From: CAYZJD01 sp964483455 | GTDB taxonomy: Bacteria > Acidobacteriota > Terriglobia > Bryobacterales > Bryobacteraceae | Direction: 5' to 3' | DNA: 64,000 nt | Assembly: GCA_964483455.1 (NCBI GenBank) | Contig: CAZACK010000003.1 | Location: 1-64,000 of the forward strand | In this document: positions 41,108 through 48,223 of the stretch, one piece after another | How positions within the stretch are numbered: the first letter of the stretch is position 1 | How the letters are laid out: every line of letters starts with the position of its first letter | Made by a program: the position numbers and the translations under genes | The notes under the pieces: generated by a model | Told to the model about the DNA's origin: nothing | What the model saw: the letters and a program-made list of their open reading frames with translations, nothing else | The model's database searches: none

Positions 41108-43318
41108 TCACTCCTCCAGCCGCGCCTCCCCCAGGCCTTTCACCGGCACGTTGTTGGCTTTCGCGTACTCCCGCACCACCTGCGCCAGCTCCTTCAGCCA
41201 CCCTTCCAGCCCGATGCTTCGCTCCGGCACGATCATAAAGCTCAGGTCCGGGGTCCGGTCCGCCCAGTGATCCTTGGTGTCATCCAGCACGTGCACGAAC
41301 TTCCGGCCGCCCACCGATTGGCCCTTGGGGCAGCGGCTCTTCTCGAAGACCGCCGTCAGGCCGGCGAAGGTCTTCTCACCGTCCTTCCGCAGCCGCTCGA
41401 TGCGGTTGTGCGCCGCAACGAGTTGACCAACAGCCGCCGCCGCATCTTTCTTCTGAGCGGCGGCATGAGCCTCGGCGAGCGACGCCTCGGCCTCGGCCAT
41501 TCCCGCCAGCAGCCGCCAGTGGTGCCCGATGAATCGGGCGAGTGCTAGGAAGACCTCGAGGTTGTAATGGTTGCGGTCCACACGGCGCAGGTTCGCCTGT
41601 AACCCCAGAATCAGCTGGTCGTTCTCCAGCATCCGGGCGCGGGCTTCGGCGAGATACGCAGGATATTTCTTGCCGATCACCGGCTCGATCGCCAAGTCGG
41701 ACGTCTTGGGCAGCGCCGGCGCCGACAGCGTCAGGTCGCGGCGCGTCGTCCCGATGCCCTTGCCGTACGAATTGCCGTACCCCGGACCCCGCGCCCGCGA
41801 GGTCACGCGGTCCCACGTTCGCTCCCATGACCGCGCCTGCCTCTGCATCAAGCGGTACAGCTCCGTCATGCCGGTAGCCCTCGGGCCGTAATACAGGCTC
41901 ATGAACTCCTCGACGTGCTGCTCGACCGGGGCCGCTCCCGGGTTCCAGCCATGCTGCGCCACCGCCGACCAGCCCAGCCAGAACGTCTCGTTGTGCAGGC
42001 CGGAGTCGTCCCATGCCGCGCCAAACACGCCGATCGGCTTCCCGCGCCAGTGCCGTCCCGTGGCGATCGACTCGCGCGCCCAGGCGAGGTGCCCCGCCGA
42101 CACGTCTTTCTCGGTCTCCAGGCTCAGGTGGTTCGGGAACAGAAACTCCGCCCCTTGCATGGACACGTAAGCAAGCTGCCGCATGCCGAGCTGGTTCTCC
42201 GGCTCCAGGTACTCCTCCTCGCCGATCACGCCGTCGATCAGGTCCGGCGGCAGCAGCCTGATGTGTTGTGCGAGCAGCGGGTACTCCACCCACGCCAGCA
42301 TCCTTCGCCCGTGCTTCTTCAGATGCTCGTGGGCGCGCTGGGCGAACTCCACCCACGCCAGGCTGCGGTTCTCCTCGTTGTACGGCTTGGCGCACCGCGG
42401 ATCGATGCCGGCGTAGTACACCTCGTCGGTCGAAACGAACAAGTAGTCCACGCCCTTGGTCGCGCGAATCACGTCGTCGTACATCGAGAAGATCAGGCCG
42501 TACGTCCGCGGATCGCACCAGTTGGAGTGGTAGTTGTTGCCGTCGGCGCGCAGCTCGGCGAACTGCGGGTGCTTCAGCACGTAGGCCATGTGCGCCGGCG
42601 ACTGGATCACCGGCACGACCTGGATGTAGCGCTCCAGGCCGTAGTTCACGATCTCCTGCAACTCAGCCGTCGTGAACGCCCCCGGCGCGCCGATGATCGG
42701 GTTCGACGGGTACTCGAACTTGTCTTCCAGCTCGAAGCCGATCCGGTTGACCTTCAACCGCGCCGACCAGTCGAGATAGCGCTTCAGCGTCTCCATTCGG
42801 TCCTGGTGGTGCTTCGTGTCCCAGTGGAGGAACCGCAGCTCGAGCGCCGGCCAGTCTTCGATCGTTCCCAGGGGCAGCGTCAGCCGCCCGTCGGAGCCGC
42901 GCTTCAGCAACTGAACGAACGTCTGCACGCCGTAGAACAGCCCCTGCTCGGAGTTGCCGGCGATCTCGACCGCGCCGGCCTCCACGCGGAGCCGGTACGC
43001 CTGGCGGTCGATCTCCGGTTCGCGCCCGGTCGCCACCGCGCCCGGCGTCACCGCGAGCCGGATGGTCTTCTTTCCGGAGCCCTTCGGCAGCGCGAGCGAA
43101 TGGAACGACCGCAAGTCTTCTTCCAGCCATCGGACGGCGATTTGATCCGGCGCGAGGCGGCCCGCGTCGATCGACCAACGTTCATCCACCACGGCGCTGC
43201 CCGCCAGCAGGCTCGCCTTCCGCGGGGTCGGGATCACCGAGTAGCCCCGCAGCCACAGATCGGTGGCATTCTGCGCCGCGGCCGGCAGCGCCAGCGCCGC
43301 GATCAGCACCATCCTCAT
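41108..43318 (-). CDS. GH20-type beta-N-acetylhexosaminidase
   Basis: 736 residues with a signal peptide (MRMVLIAALALPAAAQ). A GH20b-like N-terminal domain (residues about 25-150, RGYSVIPTPRKASLL, QAYRLRVEAGAVEIAGN, GLFYGVQTFVQLL) leads to the TIM barrel, with LEDKFEYPS, VPVIQSPAHMAYVLKHP and the catalytic Asp-Glu pair in YLFVSTDEVYYAG. The C-terminal 250 residues are mostly helical and include PAYLAEARARMLEND. The family releases GlcNAc or GalNAc from glycan ends. The presence of an AgaS operon elsewhere in the window is suggestive of amino-sugar use but the two are 29 kb apart. Its start lies 1 base after the amidohydrolase stop, so they form one transcript. Confidence 0.82.
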   Translation of the reverse strand: MRMVLIAALALPAAAQNATDLWLRGYSVIPTPRKASLLAGSAVVDERWSIDAGRLAPDQIAVRWLEEDLRSFHSLALPKGSGKKTIRLAVTPGAVATGREPEIDRQAYRLRVEAGAVEIAGNSEQGLFYGVQTFVQLLKRGSDGRLTLPLGTIEDWPALELRFLHWDTKHHQDRMETLKRYLDWSARLKVNRIGFELEDKFEYPSNPIIGAPGAFTTAELQEIVNYGLERYIQVVPVIQSPAHMAYVLKHPQFAELRADGNNYHSNWCDPRTYGLIFSMYDDVIRATKGVDYLFVSTDEVYYAGIDPRCAKPYNEENRSLAWVEFAQRAHEHLKKHGRRMLAWVEYPLLAQHIRLLPPDLIDGVIGEEEYLEPENQLGMRQLAYVSMQGAEFLFPNHLSLETEKDVSAGHLAWARESIATGRHWRGKPIGVFGAAWDDSGLHNETFWLGWSAVAQHGWNPGAAPVEQHVEEFMSLYYGPRATGMTELYRLMQRQARSWERTWDRVTSRARGPGYGNSYGKGIGTTRRDLTLSAPALPKTSDLAIEPVIGKKYPAYLAEARARMLENDQLILGLQANLRRVDRNHYNLEVFLALARFIGHHWRLLAGMAEAEASLAEAHAAAQKKDAAAAVGQLVAAHNRIERLRKDGEKTFAGLTAVFEKSRCPKGQSVGGRKFVHVLDDTKDHWADRTPDLSFMIVPERSIGLEGWLKELAQVVREYAKANNVPVKGLGEARLEE

Positions 43319-43319
43319 C

Positions 43320-44126
43320 TCAGACGCTCCCCTTCGGCAGCAGCTTCCGGATGTTCCCGCCCAGCACCTTCGCCTCGTCCGCCGGCGGCAGCCTCAGCAG
43401 CTTGACCTTGTACAGTTCGACCCTGGAATCCAGCTCCGGCCCGTCGCTGCCGAAAATCAGCTTCTCCGGCCCGAGTTCCTTCGCCGCCATCTCCAGGAAT
43501 CTGAAGAACACCACCCCGGACGTGTCCAGATACACGTTCGGGTAGCGCTTCGCCACGGCGATCGCCGCCAGGTGCTCGGTCCAATCGCCGCCGCCGAAAT
43601 TGCCGAGGTGCGCCATGATGAACGGTACCGCCGGATACTCGGAGGCGATCATGTGGTAGTTGGCGACCTTCTCCGGGTGGTACAGAACGGGAATCTTCAG
43701 TTCGGCGACCGCGTCGAGCACCTCGCGCGTCGGCAGCCGGTGCAGCTTCAACCCCTTCAGCCCGAGCTTCTCCACTTCCCGCCGCAGCATCGGCGCGATC
43801 CGCCCGGCCTCGGTCTGCGAGTCGTGTTTGGCAAAGCCGATGAATTTTCCGGGATACCGCCCACAAATCTCGGCGATCTCCTCGTTCGGCTTCTCGTATT
43901 CAGGGTTGTTGATCGGGAAAATGACGGTGCGGTCGATGCCCGCCTCCTCCATGTGCCGGAGGGTGACCTCGACGTCGGCGCGCGTTGTCCACGGCGCGCT
44001 CATCCCGGTTCCGCGGCCGGCGTGGCAATGGGCGTCGATGACCAGAGGCCGCGGCTGGGCGGCCGGCCGGCCGGCGCCGAGCCCGGCCGCGCTCCCCAAA
44101 AAGGCTCTTCTGCTTTGCGGCTTCAT
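43320..44126 (-). CDS. Tat-exported amidohydrolase-family protein
   Basis: 268 residues. The N-terminus KPQSRRAFLGSAAGLGAG is a twin-arginine signal. The amidohydrolase_2 fold (PF04909) is indicated by the metal HxH motif VIDAHCHAG, the KGLKLHRLPT strand, VLYHPEKVANYHMIA, FIMAHLGNFGGGDW and the late Asp in LIFGSDGPEL. Members are metal-dependent hydrolases or decarboxylases (ACMSD-like); the substrate is unknown. It is divergent from the sugar isomerase gene, 38 bases apart, and heads a two-gene unit with the GH20 enzyme. Confidence 0.83.
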   Translation of the reverse strand: MKPQSRRAFLGSAAGLGAGRPAAQPRPLVIDAHCHAGRGTGMSAPWTTRADVEVTLRHMEEAGIDRTVIFPINNPEYEKPNEEIAEICGRYPGKFIGFAKHDSQTEAGRIAPMLRREVEKLGLKGLKLHRLPTREVLDAVAELKIPVLYHPEKVANYHMIASEYPAVPFIMAHLGNFGGGDWTEHLAAIAVAKRYPNVYLDTSGVVFFRFLEMAAKELGPEKLIFGSDGPELDSRVELYKVKLLRLPPADEAKVLGGNIRKLLPKGSV

Positions 44127-44164
44127 CGAGCACTACAATACACTACCCTGGAGGGCTTTCTTCA

Positions 44165-45061
44165 ATGACACGCCGCGACTTCCTTGCCGCGAGCGCCGCC
44201 GCCCTGTCACAAGGGTCCACCAGCGCGCCGACCCGGTTCCAGATCGGCTGCATGACCCTGCCCTACTCGCCGTTCCCATTGCAGCGGGCGCTGGAGGGCA
44301 TCGCCAAAGCCGGCCATCGCTACGTCGGCTGGGGCACGACTCACGACGAGCCGTCGAGGAACGACGTGCCGGTCATGCCTCCGGACGCGCCGCCCTCGGC
44401 AGCCAGGGAGCTCGGCCGGCGCTGCCGCGATGTTGGCCTCGAGCCGGTGATGATGTTTTCGATGATATATGTCGCGGCGCCGGACTCGCTGAGGGTGCAC
44501 ACCCGCCGCATCGAGCAGGCGGCCGCCGCCGGCATCCCGTTCATCATCACCTTCGGCCACATCGAAGCCGGAGGGATCGACGTCTGGATCCGCAACCTGA
44601 AGGAGCTTGGGCCGGTCGCCCGGGCGAACCGCGTGACGCTGACCCTAAAGCAGCACGGGGGCAACACCGCCACCGGCCGGGACTGCTCGAAGATCATCGC
44701 CGCCGTGGCCGACGAAGGCGTCAAGATGTGCTACGACGCCGGCAACGTCCTCGACTACGAGAACCAGGACCCGATCCCCGATATCCGCGAGTGCTGGCGC
44801 GACATCCGCTCGTTTGCCATCAAAGATCACCGCAACTTCCCGAAAGACGAAGACTGCGGGCCGGGCTTCGGCGAGATCGACCACTACAAGCTGCTGGCTC
44901 CGGTGGCCCGCACGGGGTTGACGATGCCGCTGGTGTGCGAGAACATCTTCGAGCCGGTGGTCGCGCGACCCGCGCAGCCGGAAGGCGTGGACGCGCTCGC
45001 CCGCCGGGCGCGGGAGTTCCTGGAGACGGTTACTCGCGGCGTGCAGGCCGTACAGGCCTGA
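44165..45061 (+). CDS. Tat-exported sugar phosphate isomerase/epimerase (xylose-isomerase-like TIM barrel)
   Basis: 298 residues. It opens MTRRDFLAASAAALSQG, a twin-arginine signal. The AP-endonuclease-2 / xylose isomerase-like barrel shows in FQIGCMTLPYSPFP, ALEGIAKAGHRYVGW, VMMFSMIYVAA, FIITFGHIEAGG, LKQHGGNTATG, CYDAGNVLDY and SFAIKDHRNF; these contain the Glu/Asp/His metal ligands. Substrate unknown. In Acidobacteria such exported isomerase-like proteins are numerous. The ParDE module follows after 59 bases. Confidence 0.85.
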   Translation: MTRRDFLAASAAALSQGSTSAPTRFQIGCMTLPYSPFPLQRALEGIAKAGHRYVGWGTTHDEPSRNDVPVMPPDAPPSAARELGRRCRDVGLEPVMMFSMIYVAAPDSLRVHTRRIEQAAAAGIPFIITFGHIEAGGIDVWIRNLKELGPVARANRVTLTLKQHGGNTATGRDCSKIIAAVADEGVKMCYDAGNVLDYENQDPIPDIRECWRDIRSFAIKDHRNFPKDEDCGPGFGEIDHYKLLAPVARTGLTMPLVCENIFEPVVARPAQPEGVDALARRAREFLETVTRGVQAVQA

Positions 45062-45120
45062 GTGGATTGGCAATTTTTGCTAACTCTGCTAAACTGAATG
45101 TAACGGAGGACTCCCAGGAC

Positions 45121-45423
45121 ATGCCCACCCGGAACATAAACCTGACCGACCGCTTGGACCGTTTCATCTCCACCGGCGTCGCATCGGGGCGGTACGGCAA
45201 CGCCAGCGAGATTGTGCGTGAGGGCTTGCGTCTCCTGGAACAGCGCGAGAAGGAAGAGCAAGCGAGGCTGAAGTGGTTGCGGGCCGCCGTCAAGGAGGGG
45301 CTGGACCAGATCGAGCGGGGCGAAGGCATAGAGTTCCGCTCCTTAGATGAACTCGAAGAACACATCCGCCGGCTAGGGGAAGAGACCTCGGGGGAACCAG
45401 ACCCCAAGAGCTCGCGTGCCTGA
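45121..45423 (+). CDS. ParD-family antitoxin (ribbon-helix-helix)
   Basis: 100 residues. The ribbon-helix-helix N-terminus is NINLTDRLDRFISTGVASGRYG followed by NASEIVREGLRLLEQREKE, the standard CopG/ParD sequence. The C-terminal tail is acidic and probably disordered; it would wrap the toxin. RRL-helix contacts operator DNA and usually autorepresses the operon. A good ribosome site (GGAGG) precedes the ATG. It overlaps the toxin gene by 8 bases. Confidence 0.9.
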   Translation: MPTRNINLTDRLDRFISTGVASGRYGNASEIVREGLRLLEQREKEEQARLKWLRAAVKEGLDQIERGEGIEFRSLDELEEHIRRLGEETSGEPDPKSSRA

Positions 45424-45802
45424 ACCCGTTGCCCCGCCGGGAATCGTTCTATCACCAGCGGCACGGCGCGACATCCGCCAGGTTCTTGAACGGAGCAGGC
45501 AGGAGTTTGGCAGAGACGCCGCCGTGCGCTATGAGGCATTGCTCGTACAAGCCTTTCGTGACCTTGTGGCTGATCCCGAGCGCCCAGGCTCGCGGGAAAG
45601 GGTGGAACTGGCGAGGGGCGTTCGCTCCTATCATCTGGTATTCAGCCGCGACCGCGCCAGAACCATGCTCGGCGCCGTGCACAGCCCCCGCCACTTCGTC
45701 ATCTACCGCCGCCGTCCCGACCAGGACGTGATCGATGTGATCCGCGTTCTCCATGACGCACGTGATCTCAAACGTCACCTGCCGAGCTATCGGCACGGGT
45801 AG
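45416..45802 (+). CDS. ParE/RelE-family toxin
   Basis: 128 residues from a GTG. The RelE/ParE core is visible: LSPAARRDIRQVLERSRQEF, AVRYEALLVQAFRDLVADPE, RVELARGVRSYHLVF, HFVIYRRRPDQDVIDVIRVL and HDARDLKRHLP, the last being the standard ParE ending. ParE toxins target gyrase; RelE relatives cut mRNA. A start from the GTG fits the 8-base overlap with parD. The 3' half is overlapped on the other strand by an unusually long HigA frame. Confidence 0.9.
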   Translation: MPEPVAPPGIVLSPAARRDIRQVLERSRQEFGRDAAVRYEALLVQAFRDLVADPERPGSRERVELARGVRSYHLVFSRDRARTMLGAVHSPRHFVIYRRRPDQDVIDVIRVLHDARDLKRHLPSYRHG

Positions 45803-46129
45803 CCGATGGGAGACCGTTGGGCAGGGCCTATTTAAATAAGCCGCGTGATGCTTGAGGGTCGGCAGCGCCCGGATGGACTTCCCGGCCTTCTTCTCGGCCA
45901 GGCGCAACTCGTACAGGTTCTGGAGATTGAGCCAGAACTGCGCGCTCGTCCCGAAAAAGTGGGCAAGGCACAGGGCGGTGTCGCCGGTAATGCCGCGCTG
46001 CCCGTTGAGGATTTCCGTGATGCGGTTGGTCGGCACCTCGAGCCGCCGCGCAAGCTCGGCCGCGCTCATGCCGAGGGCCTCCAGATCTTCGGCTAGGTGT
46101 TCTCCTGGGTGGATCGCGATCCGTGCCAT
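45452..46129 (-). CDS. HigA-family antitoxin with an anomalous 3' extension
   Basis: The first about 100 residues are a normal HigA/VapI-type helix-turn-helix antitoxin: IAIHPGEHLAEDLEALGMSA, AELARRLEVPTNRITEILNG, QRGITGDTALCLAHFFGT, FWLNLQNLYELRLAEKKAGK and RALPTLKHHAA, where family members stop. Here the frame passes GCTTATTTAAATAGG without a stop, although both other frames stop there at once, and runs on for about 125 residues antisense to parE. A one-base indel or a lost stop is the simplest reading, making a natural end near 45833. No HigB toxin is recognised upstream (46130-46346). Confidence 0.6.
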   Translation of the reverse strand: MARIAIHPGEHLAEDLEALGMSAAELARRLEVPTNRITEILNGQRGITGDTALCLAHFFGTSAQFWLNLQNLYELRLAEKKAGKSIRALPTLKHHAAYLNRPCPTVSHRLPVPIARQVTFEITCVMENADHIDHVLVGTAAVDDEVAGAVHGAEHGSGAVAAEYQMIGANAPRQFHPFPRAWALGISHKVTKGLYEQCLIAHGGVSAKLLPAPFKNLADVAPCRW

Positions 46130-46346
46130 TTTTCTAGCCTAGCCCAGCCTAGCCCGGCGCCTCGTGGTAGAAGCTCATCGCAACAGAGCAGCCTTCCCTC
46201 AGAGTGGACGAATCAACCTGGGCCGCCGATCAACGCCCATAGGTTCTTCACCTGTTATCGGCGTTCCGTCCCCGACGCGCCTCCCGCGAACTTCCCGGAA
46301 GCCCTTCAGCATCCTGGCGCTCGGCGGCAAGCACGATCGCTGTGTC

Positions 46347-46826
46347 TCAAAAGTATCCGCGGACCGAGTGCAGCACCTGCGGGTACCTGCCGAGGTGCGC
46401 GCCGAACAGCAAGTGCGCCACGAGCACCGTGCGGCTCGATGCCGGCAGCGGGTCCGCTGCCAGCAGCTTCTGCCACAGCAATCCGTAGCACAGCCAGTAG
46501 CAGGCGAGTCCGAAGAGGATGCCCAGCAGCATGGCCCTGAGAACGTTGTCCCGCGACCGGACGATGAGCCCGAACAACACGCCCAGTGTTCCCGATACGG
46601 CGACTTGCAGCGAGGCCCCGGTGAGCGCCGTGAAGCCGTAGCCGCGCCGGAACCCGTCCCCGGCCAGGCTCGTCCCGAGGCTCACCGGCGCGGCCAGCAC
46701 CGGCTGCCCCTGCCAAACCGAACTGAAGGCGTACCAGCCCAAAGCCAGCAGACCGCCGAGCACGCCGGTCTGCAATCCCGCCAGCGCGTAGTCCAAAATC
46801 CGGCGACCCGGCGTCCATGCGCTCAT
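46347..46826 (-). CDS. small integral membrane protein, unknown function
   Basis: 159 residues with about four hydrophobic segments: residues 12-36 (YALAGLQTGVLGGLLALGWY), 64-90 (TALTGASLQVAVSGTLGVLFG), 95-118 (NVLRAMLLGILFGLACYWLC) and 128-145. No family is recognised. It follows the YprB-like nuclease gene after 40 bases on the same strand and might share its transcript. Confidence 0.6.
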   Translation of the reverse strand: MSAWTPGRRILDYALAGLQTGVLGGLLALGWYAFSSVWQGQPVLAAPVSLGTSLAGDGFRRGYGFTALTGASLQVAVSGTLGVLFGLIVRSRDNVLRAMLLGILFGLACYWLCYGLLWQKLLAADPLPASSRTVLVAHLLFGAHLGRYPQVLHSVRGYF

Positions 46827-46866
46827 CGAGATCAGCCTAGCACACGGCTTCGAGCGGAACGGCGCA

Positions 46867-48144
46867 TCAGCCGATGGGCAGCCGCAGCGGCGCCTCCAGA
46901 CGCCGATGGAGCCGCGCGGCGCGGTGTCGGAGCTCGGTCGAGTCGCCCAGCGCCAGCGCGGCCCGGGTGAATTCGAGCGCCATGGCGTAGTTGCGCTCGC
47001 CGTGCTCGTAGTACTTCGCCAGTTCCTCGAGCGCCGGCACGCGATAGGCGTTGCGCGACGAGGCCAGCTCGGTGAAGGCCGCCAGCGCCGCCGCCTCGCG
47101 ACCGAGTTTCTTCTCGAGCAGCCCGATCTCCCAAAGCGTTCGGAACAGCAGATCGTCGGAGAGGCCGCGCTCGACCGCCCGGCGAAGAATGCCGAGAGCC
47201 TCTTCGTGCCGCTCCGTCCGGAGAAGCCAGCGGGCGAGACCGACCCAGTCGGCGCCGTGCTCGAGCGGCGCCTCCTCCGGCGACCGGAACGCCAGCGGCA
47301 CGATCCCAGTCAGGCAGGCGAGCGTCAGAATGTCCATGACGTTGTGGTGGAAGATCGGGACCACCCGCCACGCCTGCTGCGTGCGCAGGTACTCAAAGTA
47401 GATGTACGGGATCATCTCGCCCGGCACGTCGCCTTCGCGAAGAACGCCCAGGATCTGGTTTTCGAGATCGACCAGACGGCAGCTCTCCAGCCGCAGCTTC
47501 CACAGCCGGCGCGCGCCGTGAAGCAGGTCGAGGTGCGCCAGTCGGGCGAACGGAGGACGCCGCCGGCCCATGCGGAAACGGGTCTCGAGCAGCGGCTGGT
47601 CGTAGCTCTTGCCGTTGTAGGTGACCAGTACGTCGAACTGCTCCAGGTGCTGCTCCAGGGCCCAGAGCAGGCTCGGCTCTTCGCCGAAGTCGCGCATGAA
47701 GAACTGCCGGACGCGAAACCCCTCCGGGCAGATGCGGCCGATCCCCACCAGGAAGGCGTAGGTACCCGAACCGCCCGCCAGTCCGGTGGTTTCCGTGTCG
47801 AGAAACGCCCATCGCATCGGGCTGGAAGGACGCGCATCGCCGTCGGAGAGCGATACAAGCAGATCTTCGGGCAGCTCGGCGAGGTTGGAGATATCCATGC
47901 TGCCGTGACGCCGGTGGCGTTCGAACAGCTTCTCGGTTTCGAAGTGTGTGCCGTGCGGCGTTTCGACGACCTCGCCGCTCATCCACTCGTCGGCAAAGTA
48001 GTGCGCCGGATGCCCGGTTATTCGGTTGTTCGGTTGGGTGGTTGTTCGGTTCGACGGTTGGGCGGTTGTCTGGTTGGAGTACTTGCGGTCGATGCGCCGG
48101 ATGCGGCGGCGGAGGACAGCGAGTTGCTCCTGGAGGTCGCCCAC
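46867..48144 (-). CDS. YprB-type RNase-H-fold nuclease domain protein
   Basis: 425 residues from a GTG ending at 48144 (other starts possible). A short coiled coil opens the protein (LQEQLAVLRRRIRRIDRK). Then comes a DNA-repeat-derived NQTTAQPSNRTTTQPNNRIT linker. The exonuclease domain (about 130-310) has WAFLDTETTGLAGGSGTYAF (Asp-Glu), LVTYNGKSYDQPLLETRF (Asn-Asp) and FHHNVMDILTLACL (His-Asp), matching the YprB RNase H-like family. C-terminal helices have TPR character (AWLLRTERHEEALGILRRA-type). A 3'-5' nucleic-acid exonuclease role is likely but unproven. It follows the ABC-F gene. Confidence 0.78.
   Translation of the reverse strand: MGDLQEQLAVLRRRIRRIDRKYSNQTTAQPSNRTTTQPNNRITGHPAHYFADEWMSGEVVETPHGTHFETEKLFERHRRHGSMDISNLAELPEDLLVSLSDGDARPSSPMRWAFLDTETTGLAGGSGTYAFLVGIGRICPEGFRVRQFFMRDFGEEPSLLWALEQHLEQFDVLVTYNGKSYDQPLLETRFRMGRRRPPFARLAHLDLLHGARRLWKLRLESCRLVDLENQILGVLREGDVPGEMIPYIYFEYLRTQQAWRVVPIFHHNVMDILTLACLTGIVPLAFRSPEEAPLEHGADWVGLARWLLRTERHEEALGILRRAVERGLSDDLLFRTLWEIGLLEKKLGREAAALAAFTELASSRNAYRVPALEELAKYYEHGERNYAMALEFTRAALALGDSTELRHRAARLHRRLEAPLRLPIG
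48015..48078. repeat. low-complexity (G/C)GGTTGTTC-type simple repeat inside the nuclease gene
   Basis: A short array of degenerate units built on GGTTGTTCGGTT, with GGTTGGGTGG and CGGTTGGGCG variants, encoding the NQ/NR/PT-rich linker near residues 25-45. It keeps the frame. It looks like an intergenic simple repeat that entered or grew in the coding sequence. Confidence 0.65.
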
Positions 48145-48223
48145 TTTTTTCGCCTTTTCTTTGCCTACTATAGTCCAGCCTGGCAGGAATGGCAAGAGGG
48201 TGGCTGTCGAGAACCTGCGCGCG

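Noticed and set aside
46163..46340. HigB toxin upstream of higA
   Set aside because: All three minus-strand frames were read; none gives a RelE-fold protein, only short fragments.
48015..48078. Possible CRISPR array
   Set aside because: Units are short, degenerate and contiguous, with no spacers and no cas genes.
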